A DNA stretch of 64,000 bases, from the NCBI GenBank assembly GCA_017959005.1, contig JAGDBO010000004.1:1-64000 (forward strand), in the 5' to 3' direction. A model generated the notes under the pieces. It was not told where the DNA came from and did not search any database. It saw nothing but the letters and a program-made list of their open reading frames with translations. The stretch comes from Bacteroidales bacterium. Lineage in GTDB: Bacteria; Bacteroidota; Bacteroidia; Bacteroidales; UBA932. Below, one piece after another: positions 51,228 to 59,379 of the stretch (the first letter of the stretch is position 1; each line of letters starts with the position of its first letter). Made by a program: the position numbers and the translations under genes.

Positions 51228-51484
51228 TAATAAGAAAGAAATAGCATTTTGTTCATCTCCCTTAAACTGATCGTAAAATCATCCAAAAAATCTATACAAT
51301 TCCAAAAGAAATCATGGCAAAATGATCATCACCACAAAAAGAATTTACGCGAATGTTTGCTTCAAAAAATCAAATCATATACTTTTGCAATGTTCGATTC
51401 CGTAGCTATTTCTCCGCCCAACCTACCCTAACTTCTTGAATATTTTGCTATATTTGAGATGGGTTTAATGAAAAACATATAGTT
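51228..51484. other. AT-rich intergenic region at the right border of the island
   Basis: No gene is supported. A weak R2-like phrase (AAATCATCCAAAAAATC, CTATACAATTCC) occurs near 51275-51305. The remainder is AT-rich sequence leading to the lipoprotein start at 51485. Confidence 0.4.
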
Positions 51485-52069
51485 ATGAAAAAGATATTTT
51501 GGTTGGCAGTTCTTGTATTGCCGTTGTTTTTTCTCTCTTGTTCCAAGAATTCTATTAAGTCTCTCATAGATCCAGATGACGAGGTAAAAGGAACAGATTA
51601 CTCTGCTACAACCCAGTTTGTTTTGGTGGATATGGGAACCAGTGTTAAATGGGCCACAATGAACTTAGGCTCAGCAACATCCTATGATACTGGAGATTAT
51701 TTCAACTTTGGAAATCTAGGTGGAATCTATGAAAACTATCCTAGTGTTAAAAAGGCTTGGAGAGTTCCTACAAAAACAGAGTGGGAGGAACTGTATAACG
51801 CCTGTCGTTCTAAATGGGGAGATGTAAAGGGAACCAAAGGTCTGTTTCTTACCAGCACGAAGACAGGCAACACTATCTTCTTTCCTGCCAAGGGTTTCCA
51901 GGATCCTTACGGACCTATACATGTAGGTGAGAGATGTTGTTACTGGTCTACAACGCCTATTTCCGGAGGTGAATACGCTTACGGAACCAAATTCCAGCAG
52001 GGTGCACTGGGAATGGGTAGTTACCACATAACCATGAATGCACTGACAGTGAGACTTGTTTCTAATTAG
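51485..52069 (+). CDS. FISUMP-domain lipoprotein
   Basis: 194-residue lipoprotein (lipobox FFLSC, Cys19). Residues about 45-190 form a Fibrobacter succinogenes major paralogous (FISUMP) domain: VDMGTSVKWATMNLG, YDTGDYFNFG, WRVPTKTEWEELYNAC, and the closing CCYWSTTP and VRLVSN. FISUMP domains are C-type-lectin-like surface modules common in Bacteroidales. Function unknown, probably exposed on the outer membrane. Convergent with the recombinase gene, 13 bp between stops. Confidence 0.88.
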   Translation: MKKIFWLAVLVLPLFFLSCSKNSIKSLIDPDDEVKGTDYSATTQFVLVDMGTSVKWATMNLGSATSYDTGDYFNFGNLGGIYENYPSVKKAWRVPTKTEWEELYNACRSKWGDVKGTKGLFLTSTKTGNTIFFPAKGFQDPYGPIHVGERCCYWSTTPISGGEYAYGTKFQQGALGMGSYHITMNALTVRLVSN

Positions 52070-52082
52070 GCTGTCCTGTCTG

Positions 52083-53042
52083 TTACTTTTTATTTGCTCT
52101 GGGATGAGCGGTGTTATAGATCTCTTTTAGTTTCTCAAAAGAGTTGTGAGTATAGACTTCAGTGGCTGCAAGTGACGAGTGGCCAAGGACTTCCTTTATG
52201 CTGTTCAGATCTGCACCGTCGTTGAGAAGGGCGGTTGCAAAGGAGTGACGCAAGGTGTGAGGTGTCTTTTTGCCTGCAAGGTGGGCATTGGTTAACTCAC
52301 TCTTTACTACACGGTTAATAAACTCCAGGTAGATTGGTTTGCCGGTGTCCGTTAGAAAGAATGCGTCTGTTTGAGTTGTTGGCTGGTTGTCTGGTTGGAT
52401 GGTTTTGAGAAACACGGAGCGGAGAGTGAGGTAGTCCCCTATTTTTTCACAGAGCGAATCTATCAGTGGAACTGAGCGTTGTTTGTTGCCCTTTCCTATG
52501 ATGGTGATGGTTTTTCTGGAGAGGTCTATATCGCTGAGTTTAAGGGAGGTGGCCTCGGCACGTCTTAAGCCGGTATCAAAAAGGAGGGTGATGATAAGGC
52601 GGTTACGGAGGGCTTGGTATGTGTTATTTATTTGGTTGTCTGTTGCTATCGGGGAGTCTAAATATGCTTTAATTGAGTCTTCCGTAAAAAAGGAAGGGAG
52701 ACGCTTTTTCTCTTTAGGTCTTAATATATCCTTTACAGGGTTGGTTGTAAGTTGCTGCTGTTTAACAAGGTATGAGCAGAGGGTGGAGAGAGCGCTGAGT
52801 TTTAAGTTGACGGTTCTCGGGTTGAGGTTATTGTCTAAGCAGTGGGCAACGTAGCCTCTAATCAACTGGTAGTTAAGTGCGTCTATTAGGTCTTGGTCTG
52901 TTACTGGTTGTGTTGGTTGTGTTAGTTTTTCCGGGTAGACAAATTGCAGGTAATCAGTGGCGGAGTTGGTGTATAGGGCAACGGTACGCTCTGAGTATCT
53001 GCGCTTTATTCTGAGGTAATCTTTGAAGTCTTCTAACAACAT
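52083..53042 (-). CDS. XerC/D-like tyrosine recombinase
   Basis: 319-residue site-specific recombinase with an N-terminal SAM-like DNA-binding domain (about 1-110) and a catalytic domain. The catalytic set is complete: Arg160 (TGLRRAE), Lys184 (GKGNKQR), HTLRHS (His262, Arg265), GHSSLAATEVY (His288) and nucleophile Tyr297. The size and core fit the chromosomal XerC-type enzyme of Bacteroidales. There is no integron-integrase insertion and no adjacent phage gene. Whether it acts on dif or on the nearby R2 sites is open. Confidence 0.88.
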   Translation of the reverse strand: MLLEDFKDYLRIKRRYSERTVALYTNSATDYLQFVYPEKLTQPTQPVTDQDLIDALNYQLIRGYVAHCLDNNLNPRTVNLKLSALSTLCSYLVKQQQLTTNPVKDILRPKEKKRLPSFFTEDSIKAYLDSPIATDNQINNTYQALRNRLIITLLFDTGLRRAEATSLKLSDIDLSRKTITIIGKGNKQRSVPLIDSLCEKIGDYLTLRSVFLKTIQPDNQPTTQTDAFFLTDTGKPIYLEFINRVVKSELTNAHLAGKKTPHTLRHSFATALLNDGADLNSIKEVLGHSSLAATEVYTHNSFEKLKEIYNTAHPRANKK

Positions 53043-53197
53043 TGAATCATTATGATATTGATAACATCAAAAATAATTAAATAGGATTAAAGTGCAAAGA
53101 GTTGTGTGGATGGTTTGATTGGGTGGAGGGGTAGATGCAAAGTGTTGGGAAAATGTTGCGTTGGATTGTTTAATTTTTTGAAAAAAATCTGGAGTTT

Positions 53198-53232
53198 TTT
53201 GTGATAACTTTTTTTATTTTTTTGTATCTTTG
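53198..53232 (+). promoter_or_regulatory. Promoter of the susC-susD operon
   Basis: TTTG (53198-53201), a 23-bp T-rich spacer and TATCTTTG (53225-53232). The leader to susC is about 90 nt. No other feature is seen in 53043-53330. Confidence 0.55.
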
Positions 53233-53330
53233 TTATAGTTGGTTGTAAGGGACTGACTATTAACATAGTATAAGTTGATGTTTATTTAATTTATTCACAA
53301 TAAACCTAAGTACTAACTAAAAATTAATCA

Positions 53331-56300
53331 ATGAAAAAGGTCATTTTATTTGCGTTGGCATGCTTGTTCTCAACAATGGTGCTGGCACAAAACAAGGTTA
53401 CCGGTACGGTAACTGACAAAGATGATGGTAATCCTATTCCTGGAGCTAATGTTCTGGTTAAGGGTACCAAGGTGGGTACTTTTACTGACAGCAACGGTAA
53501 GTACACACTACCTAATGTTCCTTCTAACGCCGTGTTGGTATTCTCATCTATAGGGTATACCACTACGGAGGTAGCAGTAAACGGAAGAGGCGTGGTTAAC
53601 TGCCAGCTCTCTGCAGATGCTAATCTGTTGGATGAGACAATTGTCGTAGCATACGGTACGGCAAAGAAGGGTTCTTATTCAGGTTCTGCTGCCGTTGTAA
53701 AGTCAGACGCCATTAAGGACGTTCCGGTTGTAAGCTTTGAGCAGGCTTTGGCAGGTAAGGCTGCCGGCGTGCAGGCAATGTCTTATTCCGGACAGCCTGG
53801 TTCAGAGGTTGAAATCAGCGTCCGTGGTTACGGTTCATTCAATGCAAGTAACAAGCCTCTCTACGTTATAGACGGTGTGCCTGCTACTAGCGGAGACTGG
53901 AGTACCGGTAATATCTCAACAAGTGCAATGAACTACCTCAACCCTGGAGACATTGAGTCAATTACAATCTTGAAGGACGCTGCTGCTGCATCTCTTTACG
54001 GATCCAGAGCTTCTAACGGAGTTGTGTTGATTACAACTAAGAAGGGTAAGGAGGGTGACCTTGTTTCTACATTCAAGGCTAGCGTTGGTGTATCTTACTT
54101 CTCCTATAAGAAACATATGGAGATGGTATCAGATGCAGAGAACGAGGCATTGCAGAGAATGTCATTCAGAAACTATGCTGAGGCTAACCCTTCAGTATGG
54201 AAGAGCTACGGAAGCGTTGATGCTTACGTTCAGAACAGAATAGACAAGTACTATCCTGCATTTGATCGTGATACTTATATCTATAAGGACTGGGAGAAGG
54301 CAATTTTCCAGAAGGGTATAAGCCAGAACTACGAGTATAGTATCTCCGGCGGTAATGATAAGGGTAAGATTTACGCATCTGTTGCTTACACAGACCAGCG
54401 CGGTGTTGTAAAGATTGATTACCTGCAGCGTTTCACTGCAACGGTCAACGGTGAGGTTAAACTCAATGACTGGTTCAAGTTGGGAGGTATAATGCAGTAC
54501 TCCTGGCAGTACCAGGACGGTCACCAGGACGGATGGTCTTCCAAGGATAACCCTATGTTTATGTGGAAGGCCGTTTTTATTGACAGATGGCCATACGCTT
54601 ACAAAGCTACAGGAGAACTTTATGAGGGTACATTCTCTACAAGATTTAACACAATCAACCCTGTGGCTCAGTTCAAACATCAGATTAATGATGCTAAGCA
54701 GAACAGAACCATTCTCAAAGGATGGGCAGAGATCGCATTCACAGACTTCTTGAAGTTGAAGAGTACACTCTCAAGTGACTGGTTATATGTACACGATAAG
54801 TTCGGTTGGCTCTACGGTCACCCTAACTTCTATGCTTACGGAACCGGTTATGCTTCAGATAAGCACCGTAACATCAACAAGGTTGTAAGTTCAACAACTT
54901 TGAACTTTGACAAGATGTTTGATGTGCACCACGTATCTGCAATGATTGGTTGGGAGGCTGAGAGAGAGAAGTTTAACGGACTCCGTCTGGGTAAGACTGA
55001 CTTCAGCTACCTGGGTGCAACAGAGAGTGTAATGGGTACTACATTTGATGAGGGTTATGCATGGTCTCATGAGGAGGGCCTGCTTTCACTCTTCGGTAGT
55101 GCAAGTTATGACTTTGACTCTAAGTACTATATCACCGGTACATTCCGTCGCGATGGTTCATCCAGACTTGCTCCTAAGACAAGATGGGGTACATTCTGGT
55201 CAGTATCAGGAACTTGGAGATTCTCTAAGGAGAAATTCCTGGACTTTGGCTGGCTGAATGACGGTAAGTTACGTGCTTCTTATGGTACTTCCGGTACACT
55301 TCCTACAGACCTCTTTGGTTATATGTCTGTTTATGACTACTGGCAGTATGGTGACGAGGGTGCAAGTTACCCTGGCAACATTGCCAACACAGATCTGACC
55401 TGGGAGAAGAACAAGAACTACAATATTGGTGTTGACGGTACTCTCTTTGACAGATACACATTCTCCGTTGAGTACTTCAACCGTAAGACCACAGACTTGC
55501 TCTTGGATGCATCTGTAGCTTCAACCACAGGATTTAGCTCTACACTTATGAATAAGGGTAGTATGGTTAACCGCGGTTGGGAGATCTCTGCTAACGTTGG
55601 AATCATCAAGGATAAGGATATAGAACTCAGCGTAGGAGCAAACTGGAGCCGCGTTCACAACGAGGTTCTCAAACTCTCTACAGATGATGAGGCTATCAAC
55701 AGCGGATGGTTCTGGTGGAAGAAGGGATACAACTTCTATCAGTTCTACACTCGTGAGTATCTGGGAGTTAATAAGTCCAATGAGACTATTAACGGTGTAA
55801 AGCCTGGTTACCCAATGTATGCAGAAGGTTCCTTCTATCAAAAGGGAGAGATTGTAGACCAGGACGTTACAATGAGAGACGGTACCATAGTTAAAGAGGG
55901 CAGCCCAATGCCTAAGGATGGTTACAACTACGCTCCTGCAAGAAGGCAGAACTCAAGTAGTATGGTAATCCACGGAAAGAGGGCTATGCCTAAGTTCTTT
56001 GGAGGATTCAACGCAGACTTCCGCTGGAAAAACCTCAGCGTAAGCATGGCATGGACCTACAAGTTTGGACACTATCTCTGCAACTCTACTCAGGATGAGG
56101 TTGCTAACGACGGTTACAGAACCTTTGGACAGCCTATCATGAAGTCTCAGCGCAATCCTTGGACAACTGACAATCCTAACTCAGATGTTCCAATGCGTAT
56201 CTACGACAACAACCAGGGTGGTTACTACAACTCTTCACGTATGCTCGTAAGGGGCGACTTTGCAAGACTGAAGAACCTCACAATCTCTTACCATCTTCCT

Positions 56301-56474
56301 AAGAGCTTTGTACAGAGGATGTCTCTGCGCGGTGCCCGCGTATATCTCTCAGGTGCTAACCTGATGACAATTTCCAAGTGCGAAATTGAACCTGAACTCC
56401 AATCTGACGGTTACTACAACTACGGTATGCCGGCTCTGAGAACAGTTTCATTCGGCGTAGAGGTAAGTTTCTAA
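53331..56474 (+). CDS. SusC/RagA-family TonB-dependent outer-membrane transporter
   Basis: Outer-membrane importer of 1047 residues working with a SusD-type lipoprotein lid to take up glycans or peptides. It has a signal peptide (1-19), a carboxypeptidase-regulatory-like domain (about 22-110; VTGTVTDKDDGNPIPGANV), a plug domain with YGSRASNGVVLITTKKG, and a 22-strand-type barrel ending in Phe (VSFGVEVSF). The susD gene follows 19 bp downstream. There are no glycoside hydrolases, peptidases or regulators next to the pair, so the substrate cannot be inferred. Confidence 0.96.
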   Translation: MKKVILFALACLFSTMVLAQNKVTGTVTDKDDGNPIPGANVLVKGTKVGTFTDSNGKYTLPNVPSNAVLVFSSIGYTTTEVAVNGRGVVNCQLSADANLLDETIVVAYGTAKKGSYSGSAAVVKSDAIKDVPVVSFEQALAGKAAGVQAMSYSGQPGSEVEISVRGYGSFNASNKPLYVIDGVPATSGDWSTGNISTSAMNYLNPGDIESITILKDAAAASLYGSRASNGVVLITTKKGKEGDLVSTFKASVGVSYFSYKKHMEMVSDAENEALQRMSFRNYAEANPSVWKSYGSVDAYVQNRIDKYYPAFDRDTYIYKDWEKAIFQKGISQNYEYSISGGNDKGKIYASVAYTDQRGVVKIDYLQRFTATVNGEVKLNDWFKLGGIMQYSWQYQDGHQDGWSSKDNPMFMWKAVFIDRWPYAYKATGELYEGTFSTRFNTINPVAQFKHQINDAKQNRTILKGWAEIAFTDFLKLKSTLSSDWLYVHDKFGWLYGHPNFYAYGTGYASDKHRNINKVVSSTTLNFDKMFDVHHVSAMIGWEAEREKFNGLRLGKTDFSYLGATESVMGTTFDEGYAWSHEEGLLSLFGSASYDFDSKYYITGTFRRDGSSRLAPKTRWGTFWSVSGTWRFSKEKFLDFGWLNDGKLRASYGTSGTLPTDLFGYMSVYDYWQYGDEGASYPGNIANTDLTWEKNKNYNIGVDGTLFDRYTFSVEYFNRKTTDLLLDASVASTTGFSSTLMNKGSMVNRGWEISANVGIIKDKDIELSVGANWSRVHNEVLKLSTDDEAINSGWFWWKKGYNFYQFYTREYLGVNKSNETINGVKPGYPMYAEGSFYQKGEIVDQDVTMRDGTIVKEGSPMPKDGYNYAPARRQNSSSMVIHGKRAMPKFFGGFNADFRWKNLSVSMAWTYKFGHYLCNSTQDEVANDGYRTFGQPIMKSQRNPWTTDNPNSDVPMRIYDNNQGGYYNSSRMLVRGDFARLKNLTISYHLPKSFVQRMSLRGARVYLSGANLMTISKCEIEPELQSDGYYNYGMPALRTVSFGVEVSF

Positions 56475-56493
56475 CCATTAAGACTATACAGAT

Positions 56494-57930
56494 ATGAAAA
56501 AGATATTTAGCATATTACTCGTTGCTGTCCTGACAATTTCCCTTTCTTCATGTAAGGGATTCCTGGACAAGGAACCTACAGACTCCGTAGTTGCTAAGAA
56601 CGCTCTTGCAACATTGGAGGATGCCGGAGTTGCCGTTAACGGTATGTATACTCTTTTGAAGTACTATACGGTATATGGTAACTACATGATTCAGATGGGT
56701 GACATGAGAGCAGACCTGCTTGTTCCTAGTGAGGGTACTTACATCACCTACTCATATGACTATGATCCTTCACAGAACTCATACTTCACTCTGTGGAGAA
56801 ATTACTACTCTACAATCACCAGAGCAAATGCCATTATCCAGAACATAGACCAGCTGGAAGTTCCTGCAGATAAGCAGGCTACAAAGAATGACTATCTTGG
56901 ACAGGCATATGCAGTAAGAGCATTCTGCTACTTTGATCTTGCAAGATTGTACGGAAGACCATACAGATTTGATAACGGCGCTTCATTGGGAGCAGTTCTG
57001 ATTACAACTCCTGTATCACCTTCTGAGGCAAGACTTCCAAGAAGTACTGTAGCAGAGACTTACACTCAGATTGAAAATGACATAACTACAGCTTTGGGAC
57101 TCCTCTCAAAGGCTAAGAATACAGGTCACTTCAACTACTGGGCTGCTAAGTTCCTGGAGGCTAAGGTTGCTCTCTACAAGGGAGAGATGGAGCATGCATA
57201 CACTGCAGCTAAAGAGGTTATCAACCAGAGTCCTTACAACCTGATTCCTAGAGCTAACTACTTGGCTTCCTGGGCAGAGGTTGGAAATGACGAGTCTATC
57301 TTTGAGGGTCTTGTAAACCTTCAGTCTGCAATAGACGGTGATAACGGATTTGGCGGTTCATTCTACTACAGCCTCTGGTTTGGCTATACCAACACCGGAG
57401 CAAGTGTAGTTCCGACCCTTTCTTGGAGACAGCTCTTTGCTTTGACTCCTAATGATATCCGTATCAATTGGATTGCTTATGACGATCCAAATTCAGGAGA
57501 AGGAAAGCACACTGGAGAGTACTGGTTGAAGAAGTTCATTGGAAACACCGGCTTTACCGCATTCCTCAACAACCCAAGATATATGCGTCTTGCAGAGGCA
57601 TATCTTATTGCTGCTGAGGCTGGTATGAATACCGGTAAGACTGATGCAGCTCAGATGCTTCTTGCTGTTGCTCAGAGAGCGGACAACACAGTAACCTCTA
57701 TTGCTTGTACAATGGAGAACATTGAGATTCAGAGAAAGAAGGAGTTGATTGGAGAGGGCGACCGTTTCTTTGACCTTATGAGACGTAACGGTACATACGT
57801 TAAGAACGATCCTCACAACCCATTCAACACTGCTCTTACATGGTCTGATGATAGAGTAATGCTCCCTATCTCTTCAGATGAGAGAATTATCTATCCTGAA
57901 CTTGAGCAGAATCCGGGCTACAAGAAATAA
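56494..57930 (+). CDS. SusD/RagB-family nutrient-binding lipoprotein
   Basis: 478-residue lipoprotein (lipobox LSSC, Cys20) forming the ligand-binding lid of the SusC barrel. It shows the family pattern: FLDKEPTDSV, a TPR-like helical core with RAFCYFDLARLYG and YTAAKEVINQSPYNL, RYMRLAEAYLIAAEA, and the C-terminal RKKELIGEGDRFFDLMRR. Same operon as susC; a strong terminator follows. Confidence 0.96.
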   Translation: MKKIFSILLVAVLTISLSSCKGFLDKEPTDSVVAKNALATLEDAGVAVNGMYTLLKYYTVYGNYMIQMGDMRADLLVPSEGTYITYSYDYDPSQNSYFTLWRNYYSTITRANAIIQNIDQLEVPADKQATKNDYLGQAYAVRAFCYFDLARLYGRPYRFDNGASLGAVLITTPVSPSEARLPRSTVAETYTQIENDITTALGLLSKAKNTGHFNYWAAKFLEAKVALYKGEMEHAYTAAKEVINQSPYNLIPRANYLASWAEVGNDESIFEGLVNLQSAIDGDNGFGGSFYYSLWFGYTNTGASVVPTLSWRQLFALTPNDIRINWIAYDDPNSGEGKHTGEYWLKKFIGNTGFTAFLNNPRYMRLAEAYLIAAEAGMNTGKTDAAQMLLAVAQRADNTVTSIACTMENIEIQRKKELIGEGDRFFDLMRRNGTYVKNDPHNPFNTALTWSDDRVMLPISSDERIIYPELEQNPGYKK

Positions 57931-57947
57931 TCCGTTGGATTAGATGC

Positions 57948-57983
57948 AAAAAAGCAGGTCATTTTTATGACCTGCTTTTTTTA
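57948..57983. terminator. Bidirectional terminator after susD and tRNA-Pro
   Basis: GCAGGTCAT and ATGACCTGC form a 9-bp stem with a TTTT loop, flanked by A and T tracts, so it can stop both the susCD transcript and the minus-strand tRNA transcript. Confidence 0.88.
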
Positions 57984-57987
57984 TTTG

Positions 57988-58061
57988 TCGGGATGATCCG
58001 ACTCGAACGGACGACCCCTACGTCCCGAACGTAGTGCGCTAGCCAACTGCGCCACATCCCG
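57988..58061 (-). tRNA. tRNA-Pro (CGG)
   Basis: Minus-strand 74-nt cloverleaf. The acceptor pairs CGGGATG with CATCCCG, the anticodon stem CTACG/CGTAG holds the loop TTCGGGA (anticodon CGG), and the T arm contains CGTTCGAGTCG. CCA is not encoded, unlike tRNA-Phe. A TATATTTG box (58081-58088) upstream may be its own promoter. Confidence 0.96.
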
Positions 58062-58096
58062 ATCCGCAAATTGCGGGGTGCAAATATAGTAAGTTT

Positions 58097-59368
58097 TTAC
58101 AATTTGTAGCGCTTGTTGAAGGCTGTTTTGAGCTGCTTCATTGCCTGCTCAAGGGTTTTTCTAGGACAGCCAACGTTAAGACGCATAAAGCCCTCTCCGC
58201 CTGCTCCAAAGGTAGCACCGTCATTAAGAGCAAGGTGAGCTCCGTCCGTTATAAACTCTACCAGTTCCTTCTGAGTAAGGCCCAGAGCTCTGAAATCCAG
58301 GAAGATTAGGAAGGAGGCCTTTGGTCTTATCATCTTTATAAGTTGAGTCTCGGTAACCTTTGCCTCTGCAAACTCCTCATTTGAAGCGCGTACCTTCTTG
58401 CCGGTAAACTCCAGAGTTGGATGGGTGAAGTTCTCCTTGAGGAATTTTTCTACATAATCTATGTTACCCTTAATGTAATCCATTGCCTGGCTCAGCCACT
58501 CTTTTCCCTTAGGAGTGTAGAGCAGAGTTGCAGGGAGGAAGGAGTCATAGTGTCCAAAGTCAAACTCTCCGGCCTTAAGGTAATCTGCAAACTTCTTTGC
58601 AACCTCCTTACCGGTTGCTACCCACTCACTTGCACCAACTCCTGCAACGTTGAAGGTCTTGCTAGGAGCGTGGAAGGTTATGGTGTTGAGTGCCTGTTTT
58701 GCATCTACGGTTGCGAACGGAATATGCTTTTCAAAGGAGAGGTCACAGTGAATCTCATCACTGATTACAAACACCTTATTCTTAAGACAGATTTGTGCAA
58801 TTCTCTTGAGTTCCGCACGGCTCCAAACTCTACCGCCCGGGTTGTGAGGGTTGCAGAGTATCATTGCCTTACACCCCTTTATCTTCTTCTCAAGATCTTC
58901 CCAGTTAATCTCAAAGGTCTCACCCTTTGCATCTTCCTTAATTACCAGCGGGCAGTTAACAAGTTTGCAGCAGGCGTTCTCCACCTGGCAGGCAAAGGGA
59001 GGATAGACAGGAGGGAATATGAGGACCTTGTCATTAGGACGGGTGAAGCAGCGCAGAGCGTGTGCCATTCCAACAACAATTCCGGGAACGAATCCAATGT
59101 TCTCTCTCTTAATTTTCCAATTGTAGTTCTCTTTGAACCAATCAATTACAGCATCATACCATTTTTCAGGACGGCAACCGTAACCCAGTACGCCGCCGTC
59201 TATTCTCTTAATGAGTGCGTCTGAAAAGAATTTAGGGGAAGGAAAATCCATATCTGCTATCCACATTGGAAGAAGGTTTTTCTTGCCCCAGATAATTGGA
59301 GTGGAGTCCCATTTAATGCAATCCGTTCCCTTTCTACAGACTACTTTGTCAAAATTATACTTTGTCAT
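58097..59368 (-). CDS. MalY/PatB-type PLP-dependent C-S lyase/aminotransferase
   Basis: Fold-type I pyridoxal-phosphate enzyme of 423 residues. The family landmarks are MWIADMDFPSP (35-45), LCNPHNPGGRVWS (171-183), SDEIHCDL (203-210) and the PLP lysine in APSKTFNVAG (Lys237). Members act as cystathionine beta-lyases or aminotransferases; specificity is not decidable. It is about 30 residues longer than MalY, with an insertion near the C-terminus (about 325-345). tRNA-Pro follows on the same strand, 35 bp after the stop. Confidence 0.92.
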   Translation of the reverse strand: MTKYNFDKVVCRKGTDCIKWDSTPIIWGKKNLLPMWIADMDFPSPKFFSDALIKRIDGGVLGYGCRPEKWYDAVIDWFKENYNWKIKRENIGFVPGIVVGMAHALRCFTRPNDKVLIFPPVYPPFACQVENACCKLVNCPLVIKEDAKGETFEINWEDLEKKIKGCKAMILCNPHNPGGRVWSRAELKRIAQICLKNKVFVISDEIHCDLSFEKHIPFATVDAKQALNTITFHAPSKTFNVAGVGASEWVATGKEVAKKFADYLKAGEFDFGHYDSFLPATLLYTPKGKEWLSQAMDYIKGNIDYVEKFLKENFTHPTLEFTGKKVRASNEEFAEAKVTETQLIKMIRPKASFLIFLDFRALGLTQKELVEFITDGAHLALNDGATFGAGGEGFMRLNVGCPRKTLEQAMKQLKTAFNKRYKL

Positions 59369-59379
59369 ATCTATATCAT

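Noticed and set aside
52083-53042. Integron integrase
   Set aside because: The recombinase lacks the additional domain between the conserved boxes that marks IntI and has a plain Xer layout; R2 is not attC-like in its ends.
57988-58061. tRNA-Pro as an integration site of an element
   Set aside because: No direct repeat of the tRNA 3' end and no integrase gene were seen adjacent; neighbours are housekeeping-like.
58421-59224. 267-codon plus-strand frame antisense to the malY/patB-type gene
   Set aside because: The minus-strand gene has full family motifs; the antisense frame has no recognisable domain and no promoter or ribosome site.
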